The notes under the pieces were generated by a model that ran no database searches, was not told the origin of the DNA, and saw only the letters and a program-made list of their open reading frames with translations. DNA of 64,000 nucleotides from Bacillus sp. SA1-12 (GTDB taxonomy: Bacteria; Bacillota; Bacilli; Bacillales; Bacillaceae): contig NZ_LATZ01000119.1 in the NCBI RefSeq assembly GCF_000981385.1, forward strand, positions 62,001 to 126,000, read 5' to 3'. Positions 44,047 through 52,669 of this stretch are shown piece by piece. A program made the translations under genes and the position numbers. Each line of letters opens with the position of its first letter. Positions within the stretch are counted from its first letter, which is position 1.

Positions 44047-46119
44047 ATGAATGAGTATAAAGTAAGGGGACTAACCTGTGCCAATTGTACAAGAGAATTA
44101 CAGGAGGAGATTAATAAACTTCCTTCTGGTGAAACAGCTTCCTTAAGTTATAATACCGGGAAACTGCGGGTTGAAGGCTCGGTCGATTTGGATAAAGTCC
44201 ATCAGATTTTATCTTCAGATGGAGCATATATCGTAAATGAGACAGAACAAGGACACGAACATGAGCATCATACTGGTGTGAAATGGATTGCGCTTTTATC
44301 TCTTTCAGCAATTTTCTACGTTGCTGCTTATCTTATAGAATATTGGGGCAATGAAAACATTGCAATTGGATTATTTCTTGCCGCTACAGTTCTAAGCGGT
44401 TATCAAACATTCTTAAAAGGTTTAAAAAACTTATTTAAAGTAAAATTCAATATTGAAACGCTGATGACCATTGCCCTAATTGGTGCACTTAGTATTGGTG
44501 AATGGAAAGAAGGGGCTCTTGTTGCCATACTTTTTGGATTAAATGAGTATTTAGAAGGCTTAGGCATGCAAAAAGCAAGAAAATCGATGGAAAAGCTGCT
44601 GGAAATTGCACCGAAAGAAGCAACAGTACTTGAAAACGGACAGGAAAAATTGGTGAAAATATCATCTCTTGCAATAAATCAACTTGTTTTAGTTCGCACA
44701 GGTGAAAGAATTCCATCAGATGGTGTTGTAATCGAAGGAAAGAGTTCTGTTAACGAAGCAGCTATAACCGGTGAATCAATGCCGGTTGAAAAAGAAATAG
44801 GTGAACCGGTATTTGGGGGGAGCATTAATAATGAGGGGATTTTAAAAGTAAAAATTACAAAAGCTTATGAAGATTCTTCCCTAGCAAAAATCCTTCATCT
44901 TGTTGAAGAAGCTCAAGAAACCAAAACACCGACTGAATTGTTTATTAATAAATTTGCCAAATACTATACGCCAATTATCATGATTATAGCCGCCATCGTC
45001 ATGGTTATTCCTCCATTGTTTGCTGGCAACTGGGGAGAATGGTTCTATCAAGGTCTGGCCGTCCTTATCGTAGGTTGTCCTTGTGCCTTAGTGTTAGCCT
45101 CACCAATCGCCATTGTTTCAGGTATAACGAAAAATGCAAGAAATGGGATCTTGATTAAGGGCGGTGTGTTTTTAGAACAATTAGGTAAGATTACTGCAGT
45201 AGCTTTTGATAAAACAGGGACGATTACAAAAGGTGAGCCATATGTAGAGAAGGTACTAAAATATGACCCTGCATTTTTGCAAATTGCTGCTTCAATTGAG
45301 AAGAAATCCTCCCATCCTATTGCAAAAGCGGTAGTACGAAGAGCAGAAGCGTTAAGGCTTGAAGAACCCGATGAGGTTTCGACAGTATCGGGAAGCGGAA
45401 TGATTGCAAAATTGAATAATATAACATACTTTTTAGGAAATGAAGCACAAATAAAGCATCTTTCTATACCAGAGCATGTACAAAAAGACATTGCTTCATT
45501 AAAAGAGTCTGGAATGTCGTTAGTCATCCTAGCAAATGAGGTAAAAATCCTAGGAATAATGGGCATCTCTGATCAGATTCGTGAGGAAAGCTCATCTGTC
45601 ATTTCCAGCTTGCTTGCCTTAGGTGTCAATAAAACGATTATGCTAACTGGCGACCATAAAAAAACCGCCGAAAAAGTTGCAAAACAAGCAGGTTTAACCT
45701 CCTACTATTCCAGCTTATTGCCAGAAGAGAAAGTAGCAAAAATTAAAGAACTTGCGAAACGGGAAAAGGTTGCTATGATTGGTGATGGAATAAATGATGC
45801 ACCTGCACTTGCGGCTGCTGATTTAGGAATTGCGATGGGCAAAGGGACTGACAGCGCAATCGAAACCGCAGATATTGTGTTAATGCAAGATCATTTAGGG
45901 AAACTACCATTAGCGATTCGCACTGCAAAACGTGTAAATGCGATCATAAAGTGGAATATTGCATTGGCCCTTGGTTTAAAACTCATCGCTCTCCTTTTGA
46001 CCATACCCGGTTTGTTAACACTTTGGATTGCTATTTTATCTGATATGGGTGCCACGATATTAGTAACATTGATTAGCTTAACCGTGCTTTACGAAAAAAA
46101 AGGGAGCCAAAGGGCATAA
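44047..46119 (+). CDS. cadA: Heavy-metal-translocating P1B-type ATPase (CadA-like)
   Basis: Efflux ATPase of 690 residues. It has an N-terminal HMA domain with GLTCANCTREL, a short His-rich linker (GHEHEHHTG), about eight helices with the ion-binding CPC in VGCPCALVLASP, phosphorylation site DKTGTITKGEP, SSHPIAKAV in the nucleotide domain, and the hinge GDGINDAPALAAADLGIAMGKG. The CPC motif with HMA and His-rich linker fits Zn/Cd/Co export. It is co-transcribed with the CzrA-like repressor. TTG 44032 is rejected for ATG 44047, with TTGGAGTGG as RBS. Confidence 0.93.
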   Translation: MNEYKVRGLTCANCTRELQEEINKLPSGETASLSYNTGKLRVEGSVDLDKVHQILSSDGAYIVNETEQGHEHEHHTGVKWIALLSLSAIFYVAAYLIEYWGNENIAIGLFLAATVLSGYQTFLKGLKNLFKVKFNIETLMTIALIGALSIGEWKEGALVAILFGLNEYLEGLGMQKARKSMEKLLEIAPKEATVLENGQEKLVKISSLAINQLVLVRTGERIPSDGVVIEGKSSVNEAAITGESMPVEKEIGEPVFGGSINNEGILKVKITKAYEDSSLAKILHLVEEAQETKTPTELFINKFAKYYTPIIMIIAAIVMVIPPLFAGNWGEWFYQGLAVLIVGCPCALVLASPIAIVSGITKNARNGILIKGGVFLEQLGKITAVAFDKTGTITKGEPYVEKVLKYDPAFLQIAASIEKKSSHPIAKAVVRRAEALRLEEPDEVSTVSGSGMIAKLNNITYFLGNEAQIKHLSIPEHVQKDIASLKESGMSLVILANEVKILGIMGISDQIREESSSVISSLLALGVNKTIMLTGDHKKTAEKVAKQAGLTSYYSSLLPEEKVAKIKELAKREKVAMIGDGINDAPALAAADLGIAMGKGTDSAIETADIVLMQDHLGKLPLAIRTAKRVNAIIKWNIALALGLKLIALLLTIPGLLTLWIAILSDMGATILVTLISLTVLYEKKGSQRA

Positions 46120-46129
46120 ATTACACAGA

Positions 46130-46170
46130 GGGCAGACTTCTCCAAGTTGGGGGAGTTTGTCCTTTTTATT
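46130..46170 (+). terminator. Terminator of metal-efflux operon
   Basis: GGGCAGACTTCTCC pairs imperfectly with GGGGAGTTTGTCC and is followed by TTTTTATTTC. Confidence 0.78.
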
Positions 46171-46536
46171 TCACATATTATTTTCTAAAGGCTCTTTAAA
46201 AAGGCTTTTTGATGATTTACTGGTTAAGGTTTAATGGAGAGAAAGTGCAAAACTCCTGCTTAGAGTATAGCTGGACAGGTGAGACCTATACAGCCTATTT
46301 GCCGGTAGGCTCACCGCTATTTATGCAGAATGCGAGCTTCTCTCGATGCAATCAACCACTCTGAATTATTTGGTAAATAGCAACAAAGTACAAACAGCCA
46401 TTCAAAATAATCTTTTTTAAATAACTTTTCATTCTTAAAAGGGATTAGAGTGTATGAAAAAGAAGTAACATATAAGATTATTTTTTAGTCGTACTTTGTA
46501 AAAATATGATATTTTTAAGAAGGAAGGTAAGTGGAT
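46171..46536 (+). repeat. Interspersed intergenic repeat, copy C, with flanking gap
   Basis: From about 46243 to 46400 this gap carries the same ordered blocks as copies A and B: ACTCCTGCTTAGAGTATAGC followed by TGGACAGGTGAGACC, GGCTCACCG, GCGAGCTTCTCTCGATGCAA, then AATAGCAACAAAGTACAAAC and AGCC. GGTGAGACC and GGCTCACC are inverted, suggesting a foldable RNA or DNA. No ORF is supported. Confidence 0.7.
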
Positions 46537-47013
46537 ATGAGCAAGGATTTTTTTGCTAACTATAAAGAATATATTTTGATACCGATGCAAGAAGAAAAAA
46601 TAAAGCAAAAAAAATTTGATCCTGATGATTACGCCTCACATTATATCCTCACTCTATCACTTTACGATTCGCTTTTATCTAGTTGGAACGAAGCCGAGAA
46701 ATATGAAATTGATGTCAAAAAAAGCATCGAAAAAGTGTTGAAGGAAATAAATCAATCACATGAAGGAGTTTATCATTTTCAGTTGCTTGAGCTGGAAGTT
46801 GATAAGTCATATTTTGTTTTATCGTTATCATGTAAAGCGAAAATAGAGGAAAAGAAAGCAGAAGATAGCATTACTTATATAATAGATAAGATGATTTCAA
46901 ATCCTTTTTATGTTCGCCAATCCTGGTTCCGGCTTATTGGGAATAAAGGAAGAATTAAACGTAAACTTTTTTGTTTTTCATTTAAAGAATACATATATGA
47001 AAAAACGACATAA
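46537..47013 (+). CDS. Hypothetical protein
   Basis: Soluble protein of 158 residues, not recognised. It is rich in Lys/Glu/Tyr, begins SKDFFANYKEYILIPMQEEK and has a central segment EIDVKKSIEKVLKEINQ likely helical, ending in a basic IRLIGNKGRIKRKLF-like tail. No membrane segment or signal peptide. AAGGAAGG upstream supports translation; GTG 46531 is an alternative start two codons earlier. It lies between the repeat and the leucine T-box, with no operon partner. Confidence 0.6.
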   Translation: MSKDFFANYKEYILIPMQEEKIKQKKFDPDDYASHYILTLSLYDSLLSSWNEAEKYEIDVKKSIEKVLKEINQSHEGVYHFQLLELEVDKSYFVLSLSCKAKIEEKKAEDSITYIIDKMISNPFYVRQSWFRLIGNKGRIKRKLFCFSFKEYIYEKTT

Positions 47014-47072
47014 GTTGCTAAAATTATTAATATATATGTAATATAGCAATAATAAAAAATGAAATAAATGAC

Positions 47073-47101
47073 TTGATAAGGAAAAATTTTTTTGGTACAA
47101 T
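47073..47101 (+). promoter_or_regulatory. SigA promoter of leuA T-box transcript
   Basis: TTGATA at 47073-47078 and TACAAT at 47096-47101 are separated by 17 bp, a near-consensus vegetative promoter. Transcription would begin around 47108, just before the T-box leader. Confidence 0.8.
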
Positions 47102-47109
47102 ATTCTAAA

Positions 47110-47397
47110 TATTTAAATACATTGAAGAGGACTAGTAGGATTTTTAAAGCGAACAGAGAGCTGTTGGTTGGTGCAAAACAGACGTGGATGGAATCCGAAC
47201 TCACCTTGAAGTAGCTCGCTGAAATGAAACAAGAGTAGGTAGAGACGGAGCCTAACCGTTACAGTAGGAGGATATAAGGTTTTAAAAACCCGTATCTGCT
47301 TAAAGTGCATATCAATTTGGTATGAATTAGAGTGGTACCGCGTAAGATGATAACAGTCTTTCGTCTCTATTATTAGAGATGAAAGGCTTTTTTTGTG
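47110..47397 (+). promoter_or_regulatory. Leucine-specific T-box leader
   Basis: A classic T-box riboswitch upstream of leuA. Stem I contains GAGAGCTG-type sequence around 47156 and a specifier loop GAACTCACC, giving specifier codon CTC (47200-47202, Leu). The T-box proper, GAGTGGTACCGCG at about 47330-47342, has the UGGU that pairs with the tRNA acceptor end. The competing terminator is GTCTTTCGTCTCTA pairing with TAGAGATGAAAGGC, then TTTTTTT (47356-47395). Uncharged tRNA-Leu should stabilise the antiterminator and allow leuA expression when leucine is scarce. Confidence 0.93.
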
Positions 47398-47448
47398 TTC
47401 TAACAGCACTTATTAATAATATGAATGATAAATGAAAGGGTGGAAAAG

Positions 47449-49152
47449 ATGAAAAATGTTAACAAGTATACAAGAGGTTATTTTATGCCTCCAGTGGAGA
47501 GTATGAAATGGGCACAAAAGGAGTATATAACTGAAGCTCCTACTTGGTGCAGTGTCGATCTTCGCGATGGGAACCAGGCTCTGGTTGTACCAATGACATT
47601 GGAAGAAAAACTGGAATATTTTCAATTACTTGTAAAAATTGGTTTTAAAGAAATCGAAGTGGGCTTCCCAGCAGCTTCAGAAACAGAGTATGCATTTCTT
47701 CGTACTTTGATTGAGCAAGATTTAATTCCTGATGATGTGACAATTCAGGTGTTAACACAGTCGAGGGATCATATTATCAAGAAAACATTTGAATCTCTTA
47801 AAGGTGCTAAGAATGCAGTCGTTCATCTTTACAATTCCACCTCAGTTGCTCAACGTGAACAGGTATTTAAAAAGTCAAAAGAAGAAATTATAGACATTGC
47901 TGTATCTGGAGCAAAATTATTGCAGAAATATGCAGCTGAAACGGAAGGGAACTTTAAGTTTCAATATTCACCAGAAAGCTTTACTGGCACAGAAGTAGAA
48001 TTTTCACTTGAGATCTGCAATCGCGTGCTTGATGTATGGCAGCCTACTCCTGAAAACAAAGTGATTATTAACTTGCCGGCAACTGTCTCGATGTCAATGC
48101 CACATGTATACGCAAGTCAAATTGAATTCATGAGTGAACATTTGAATTATAGAGAAAATGTCATTTTGTCACTTCATCCGCATAATGACAGAGGAAGCGG
48201 AATAGCTGATGCGGAGCTTGGAATGCTTGCCGGCGGACAGAGGGTTGAAGGAACGCTGTTTGGAAATGGCGAAAGAACAGGTAATGTCGATATCGTTACA
48301 CTTGCATTAAATATGTATTCACATGGGGTAAACCCAGAGCTTAATTTTGAAAACATTCCAGAAATCATTGAGGTTTATGAACGAATGACCAAAATGAAGG
48401 TGTATGACCGACAACCATATGGCGGCAAACTTGTTTTCGCTGCATTTTCTGGTTCTCACCAAGATGCGATTGCGAAGGGAATGAAATGGCGCGAGGAAAA
48501 AGAATGTGAACATTGGACAGTACCTTATTTGTTAATTGATCCTAAGGATATTGGGAGAGAGTACGAAGGGGATGTCATTAGAATTAACAGCCAATCTGGT
48601 AAAGGCGGTATCGGCTATGTGCTTGAACAACAATATGGTCTTGATCTTCCGCCAAAAATGCGGGAAAGCTTTGGTTATAGTGTCAAAGATGTTTCTGATC
48701 GTGAAAATAAAGAGCTTATGCCTGAAGAAATTTATAACATATTCTTAAACCAATATGTAAATATTCAATCACCTATCGAATTTAAGAATTATCGTTTTAC
48801 CCAATATGATGATTACCATACAACTGTAAACATTACCATAAACAGAGAAATGCATGAAATTGAAGGTGAAGGTAACGGAAGACTAGATGCAATCAGTAAT
48901 GCTTTGCAATCTAATTTAGGGATTGTTTACACTGATTTAGTTTATAAGGAACACGCTTTGGAAATCGGTTCAAAGTCCAATGCTGTCTCTTATGTAGGGA
49001 TTACCGCTGAGAATGGAAACGTGTATTGGGGATGCGGAATTGATGTTGATATTATGACCTCATCTGTAAAAGCTTTATTCAGTTCGATTAACAACATGGT
49101 GAAAAGTAAAAACCTTGAAATCAAAAAGGGCAATTCTGTAACAATTAAATAA
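47449..49152 (+). CDS. leuA: 2-isopropylmalate synthase, LeuA type 2
   Basis: Enzyme of 567 residues condensing acetyl-CoA and 2-ketoisovalerate, the first step of leucine synthesis. The catalytic barrel begins APTWCSVDLRDGNQALVVPM and contains IEVGFPAASETEY, SLHPHNDRGSGIADAELGM (metal His pair) and GNGERTGNVDIVTLALNMY. A C-terminal regulatory domain (about 430-567) probably binds leucine. The sequence is of the long type-2 (LeuA2) form, unlike the shorter LeuA usual in Bacillus leu operons. ATG 47449 is chosen with AAAGGGTGG upstream. Stand-alone gene under the T-box. Confidence 0.95.
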   Translation: MKNVNKYTRGYFMPPVESMKWAQKEYITEAPTWCSVDLRDGNQALVVPMTLEEKLEYFQLLVKIGFKEIEVGFPAASETEYAFLRTLIEQDLIPDDVTIQVLTQSRDHIIKKTFESLKGAKNAVVHLYNSTSVAQREQVFKKSKEEIIDIAVSGAKLLQKYAAETEGNFKFQYSPESFTGTEVEFSLEICNRVLDVWQPTPENKVIINLPATVSMSMPHVYASQIEFMSEHLNYRENVILSLHPHNDRGSGIADAELGMLAGGQRVEGTLFGNGERTGNVDIVTLALNMYSHGVNPELNFENIPEIIEVYERMTKMKVYDRQPYGGKLVFAAFSGSHQDAIAKGMKWREEKECEHWTVPYLLIDPKDIGREYEGDVIRINSQSGKGGIGYVLEQQYGLDLPPKMRESFGYSVKDVSDRENKELMPEEIYNIFLNQYVNIQSPIEFKNYRFTQYDDYHTTVNITINREMHEIEGEGNGRLDAISNALQSNLGIVYTDLVYKEHALEIGSKSNAVSYVGITAENGNVYWGCGIDVDIMTSSVKALFSSINNMVKSKNLEIKKGNSVTIK

Positions 49153-49163
49153 GGATAAAATAA

Positions 49164-49202
49164 GAGAGGCTCTGTCAGATGACAAAGCCTCTCATTTATT
49201 TA
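49164..49202. terminator. Bidirectional terminator between leuA and zincin gene
   Basis: GAGAGGCTCTGTC pairs with GACAAAGCCTCTC around AGAT, with T-rich flanks on the plus side. It lies between convergent genes. Confidence 0.78.
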
Positions 49203-49205
49203 AAA

Positions 49206-50231
49206 TTACATATGGTTATCGCTTATTTTTGCAAGATCTAGTTTGATCTCTTCGGTTTCAAACCCAATCGAAGTAGATAAATCTACTACATCAATTGAAG
49301 CAGTCACGTAATCTGAAGAGGCTATCACATCTTGGTTAATCTCCTCTAAAGAAAAGTCTATGATATTAGTTGTTTTATCTGTTGTAATCTCATAAAGCTC
49401 CCATTCTTCACTTGACGAATCTCCAGATTGGTGAAACTCAATATTGAGACGATAGGCAACATCTGGTTTATCGGAAATATGAAAGGACAGTTTTGAGTAA
49501 TTCCAATCAGCTAGTTTTGGCAGTTGAAGAAGCCTGCTCTCATCAATTTTTATGCCACTTTCTTCCTCAAGATAGGAATGCAGCGTACTATTTTCAAGCA
49601 CATTTGGAAGTTGGCTGTTTTCATGCTCTGTTCGTAAATAGAAAGCCTCGTTATTATATATATCTTCAATCGTTACCTTATTTGTGGCCCCAAATAATAA
49701 GACATAGTCATCTGCGAAAATCTCCTGCGGGTAGTATGCATGATTTCTCTCATTATAATTCCAAAAGGCATCCCACTGTAGTTCAGGTGTTTTGAGCCCT
49801 CTTACAGAGAGCCATTCAGAAAACGGGAGATGGTGTGAAGGAAAGTAGAAATATGCAAAATGATGACCATATTCATGTGACAGTGTTTCATTGTAGTCAG
49901 CAGGGTTGGTGTAAGTATCACCTTGATACAATGTAATGGTACTTGTCAAAGCATGATAGCTCCCTTTAGTCGATGAAGCTGAATGTGTTCCTCCAATAAT
50001 AGTGACCTCTTGTAAATAGTATATTTCTTTCCCATGTTTGTTTTTTAATAGTTGATGATACAAATCGATTAGTTTTGCTTGACCCCAATCTTTTGAATAG
50101 CTCACAAATCGAATTCCTTCAGGTGATTGATAAGAGGCAATTTCTCGCCCATCTAATCCTGTAGAATCAAAGCTTATAAGAATGGGAAATGTTAATACTA
50201 ATATAATAAAAAATTGTCGTAATTTTAGCAT
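49206..50231 (-). CDS. Secreted zincin-like metalloprotease candidate
   Basis: Exported protein of 341 residues with an N-terminal hydrophobic signal (LRQFFIILVLTFPILISFDS), no lipobox. It contains ETLSHEYGHHFAYFYF, a full HExxH zinc-protease motif, and further on PQEIFADDYVLLFG, whose Glu could be the third ligand as in gluzincins. The C-terminal 140 residues look beta-rich and Ser/Thr/Asp-rich, perhaps a binding domain. I do not recognise a named family. An upstream GTG at 50240 is possible, but ATG 50231 sits better after AAGGA. Confidence 0.72.
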   Translation of the reverse strand: MLKLRQFFIILVLTFPILISFDSTGLDGREIASYQSPEGIRFVSYSKDWGQAKLIDLYHQLLKNKHGKEIYYLQEVTIIGGTHSASSTKGSYHALTSTITLYQGDTYTNPADYNETLSHEYGHHFAYFYFPSHHLPFSEWLSVRGLKTPELQWDAFWNYNERNHAYYPQEIFADDYVLLFGATNKVTIEDIYNNEAFYLRTEHENSQLPNVLENSTLHSYLEEESGIKIDESRLLQLPKLADWNYSKLSFHISDKPDVAYRLNIEFHQSGDSSSEEWELYEITTDKTTNIIDFSLEEINQDVIASSDYVTASIDVVDLSTSIGFETEEIKLDLAKISDNHM

Positions 50232-50481
50232 CCATGTCACATCCTTGCTTTTATTTTATCATGGATGACGATAAAGGTAATTGGTATCATTTGTTTAAAC
50301 TTATAGGTTTATAACCGAGTGTCATAGAAAAAGAAACAAAGGGATAGGAAGAAAGGAATATGTAAAAATTGACAACGTGAAATTTTTAAAAAATAGTTTT
50401 CAAGTGGGAGATAATCGTGTATGATATAAATAATCAGAAAATAAAGAAAATAAAGAAAAAAGAAACGTGAGGTGCTTATAA

Positions 50482-50736
50482 ATGAAATTTGTAAACTTTC
50501 CTTCAGAACATCTTATTGAAACTAATCCTTTTGTTCACTATTTACAGGAGGGAGACCTTCTTCACAGATCAGAAAATGAACTCATTTTAAAGCATTTACA
50601 CGAGCTGCCAGTTGATTTTATGGAAATGACATTATTTGATATAGATAGGTATGGATGTGTATATGCATTTTCACATATAACAGACCTTCAAATAGGAGAG
50701 ATTGAAACAAAAGCTGCTGTTTATAAAAAAATATAG
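50482..50736 (+). CDS. Hypothetical small protein
   Basis: Acidic soluble protein of 84 residues, unrecognised: it begins MKFVNFPSEHLIETNPFVHY and contains LPVDFMEMTLFDIDRYGCVYAF. No signal or membrane segment. GTGAGGTG before the ATG and a strong terminator after it support a real gene. Confidence 0.65.
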   Translation: MKFVNFPSEHLIETNPFVHYLQEGDLLHRSENELILKHLHELPVDFMEMTLFDIDRYGCVYAFSHITDLQIGEIETKAAVYKKI

Positions 50737-50740
50737 CTTT

Positions 50741-50774
50741 AAGGGGGGCTGTTTTTTAAAACAGCCCCTTCTTC
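50741..50774 (+). terminator. Terminator of hypothetical gene
   Basis: AAGGGGGGCTGTTTT pairs with AAAACAGCCCCTT; the loop is very short. It begins within 5 bp of the stop codon. Confidence 0.85.
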
Positions 50775-51107
50775 ATGTTTGCTACATTGATATAAATAGC
50801 TCATTATTTATAACTGCCAATTTCTAATAGGGATATCAATGAAGGATATGGCAAGATCCCCATTACAATTTGGTAAGGTAGTTTATTTTACCTTAAGCTG
50901 AAATCGGTTAATAGGGTGGTAATCCTTTAAAAGATGATTAAATTCTATGCTAGGGATGTTAGACACCACCTTTTATGATCAAGTATACTTTTACGTAATA
51001 TAGAACAGGTCTAATATTGAAGGACTGAAGTATATAGTAAATGAAGGATTTTAGAAATCCTTGTCGAAACAATGAATGAAAGGTTACAACAAGAAGGGAG
51101 TAAACCC
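50775..51107. other. Intergenic region upstream of cyclophilin gene
   Basis: About 330 bp, AT-rich. No supported ORF; TAATAGGGTGGTAATCC around 50910 resembles the end of a T-box motif only superficially, with no terminator after it. Nothing else recognised. Confidence 0.35.
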
Positions 51108-51758
51108 ATGATTAACCGTTTTAAGCTTGTCCGATTTTTACTAATTTTTCTTTTTACCTTAATTGTAGGTGGATGTGGAGCATCGGGAGACGTTCAATCA
51201 GGTGATTCCGAATCAAATAAGCCTAAACAAGCTATAGAAAAAAACCCCGTAGCCACCATTACAATGGAAAGTAATCAGGCCATAAAGATTGAATTATATC
51301 CTAATATTGCTCCTAATACAGTCAATAATTTTATTAGTCTTGCCCAATCTGGGTTTTATGATGGGGTGATTTTTCATCGAGTGATTCCTGGTTTTATGAT
51401 CCAAGGCGGTGACCCGGATGGTACAGGTACAGGGGGTCCAGATTACAGTATTAAAGGAGAATTTACTTCGAATGGCTTTGAAAACAATTTGAAGCATGAA
51501 CGAGGCGTCATTTCGATGGCGCGTACTCAGGAGCCTAATTCAGCTGGCTCGCAATTTTTTATTATGGTAGAGGATTCTAGTCATTTAGATGGGGAATATG
51601 CTGCTTTTGGAAAGGTAACAGAAGGAATGGATATAGCGGATCAGATAGTGAATGTTGAAACTGATCAACAAGACAAGCCTTTAGAAGAGCAGAAAATCAA
51701 ACATATAACGGTGGAAACATTTGGAGTGGATTATCCAGAGCCTGAAAAAGTTGAGTAG
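51108..51758 (+). CDS. Lipoprotein cyclophilin-type peptidyl-prolyl isomerase
   Basis: Membrane-anchored PPIase of 216 residues. A lipoprotein signal with lipobox VGGC is followed by an acidic/Ser linker and a complete cyclophilin domain (VNNFISLAQSGFYDGVIFHR, VIPGFMIQGGDPDGTGTGGP, ISMARTQEPNSAGSQFFIMV). It probably assists folding of exported proteins, parallel to the parvulin PrsA. ATG 51108 is chosen over 51072 because AAGGGAG precedes it and the signal peptide begins there. Single gene with its own terminator. Confidence 0.92.
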   Translation: MINRFKLVRFLLIFLFTLIVGGCGASGDVQSGDSESNKPKQAIEKNPVATITMESNQAIKIELYPNIAPNTVNNFISLAQSGFYDGVIFHRVIPGFMIQGGDPDGTGTGGPDYSIKGEFTSNGFENNLKHERGVISMARTQEPNSAGSQFFIMVEDSSHLDGEYAAFGKVTEGMDIADQIVNVETDQQDKPLEEQKIKHITVETFGVDYPEPEKVE

Positions 51759-51827
51759 CTTCATTTTTTATGTATATTTCTTTAGGTTATATAAAAACTT
51801 CAAATTATATCGTACTATTTTAATGCT

Positions 51828-51887
51828 AAGAGGCTGTCTTAAAAGGGATTGCAACCCTTTTGAGACAGCCTCTTTTAATTTTTAAAA
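51828..51887 (+). terminator. Terminator of cyclophilin gene
   Basis: AAGAGGCTGTCTTAAAAGGG pairs with CCCTTTTGAGACAGCCTCTT, almost 20 bp, then TTTAATTTTT. One of the GGCTGTCT group. Confidence 0.88.
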
Positions 51888-52139
51888 AAAGCTCATTTAG
51901 GCTTGATTTTCATAGTTCATCTAAAATCAAAAAAGAAAAATCTTAAGTCAAAAAGTCGTAACCCACATTAATAGTGTAGATCATAGCTGGCTAGATGTAA
52001 TATTTGGGATATGAGTGAAGCATTTTCATTAGTCCAACATACTAGAAAAACTGGAAGGTAATTCTGTAGAAGAATCGGAAATGTTGAATGGTGAACGATC
52101 AGAAAATGATAAATCCAATCTCATTTGTCAGGAGGATAT

Positions 52140-52262
52140 AGAAACGAGTATTCCTGTCTTCCATTGGAATCAATAATTATTGAATGGGTATTCCATATTG
52201 TTACTTATGGAACCTTTTTTCTCGGCAATATTTCAGCGATGATTAGGCAATTAGGCTATTAG
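52140..52262 (+). pseudogene. Possible membrane-protein C-terminal remnant
   Basis: The open frame ends ESIIIEWVFHIVTYGTFFLG then NISAMIRQLGY and stops at 52260-52262. Composition and hydrophobicity look protein-coding, but there is no start codon with an RBS and upstream frames are interrupted. Family not recognised. Confidence 0.35.
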
Positions 52263-52586
52263 TCTGTTATGTAAGATGATGACTTGTGTCAATATTCCTA
52301 AACAAAAATTATTCAAGTATTTCTTCTTCAATTATCCTTCTTCAAGTCGATTTTAGCTATTGCTGGAATTGAAACGAACATGACACCCCATAAAAACACC
52401 ACTCCTTCCCTTTAAAAACGGTGTAATAAAAAGGGGAATTTACATAGTTTTAAAGGGAATAATCCGTTCATAAATTGTTAATAATTTAGATAAATCCAGT
52501 CGGCACATAGCTTCATCGACATTCTGTAATATTTAAAAGATTGCAATCTAGCAAAAAATACGCTAATATTTATTACTGTTAATTAG

Positions 52587-52642
52587 TTAAATGTAAATTT
52601 CAAATCAATTAAATGTAAATTTCAATTGGATAATTGTAAATT
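52587..52642. repeat. Three phased TGTAAATT boxes upstream of LTA synthase
   Basis: TGTAAATT occurs at 52592-52599, 52614-52621 and 52635-52642, spaced 22 and 21 bp. The first two lie in a 17-bp identical unit, TTAAATGTAAATTTCAA. The last box is 27 bp before the ltaS start codon, so regulator binding on one DNA face is plausible. Confidence 0.6.
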
Positions 52643-52669
52643 TTTTATTCAATTAAAGAGGTGTTTTAA

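Larger units (their letters stand above)
51888..52669. other. Long gap with decayed coding piece and LTA-synthase upstream region
   Basis: About 780 bp without an intact gene. A 40-codon open piece ending at 52262 looks like a membrane-protein C-terminus (entered separately). The last 90 bp hold three phased TGTAAATT boxes upstream of the LTA synthase. Nothing else is supported. Confidence 0.4.

Noticed and set aside
45048..45566. 172-codon open frame on the minus strand
   Set aside because: It lies entirely inside the P-type ATPase gene, has no RBS and gives a Ser/Pro/Thr-rich product typical of an antisense shadow.
50900..50945. AATAGGGTGGTAATCC resembling a T-box motif
   Set aside because: No ACCGCG continuation, no specifier stem and no terminator follow; the downstream gene is a cyclophilin, not an amino-acid gene.
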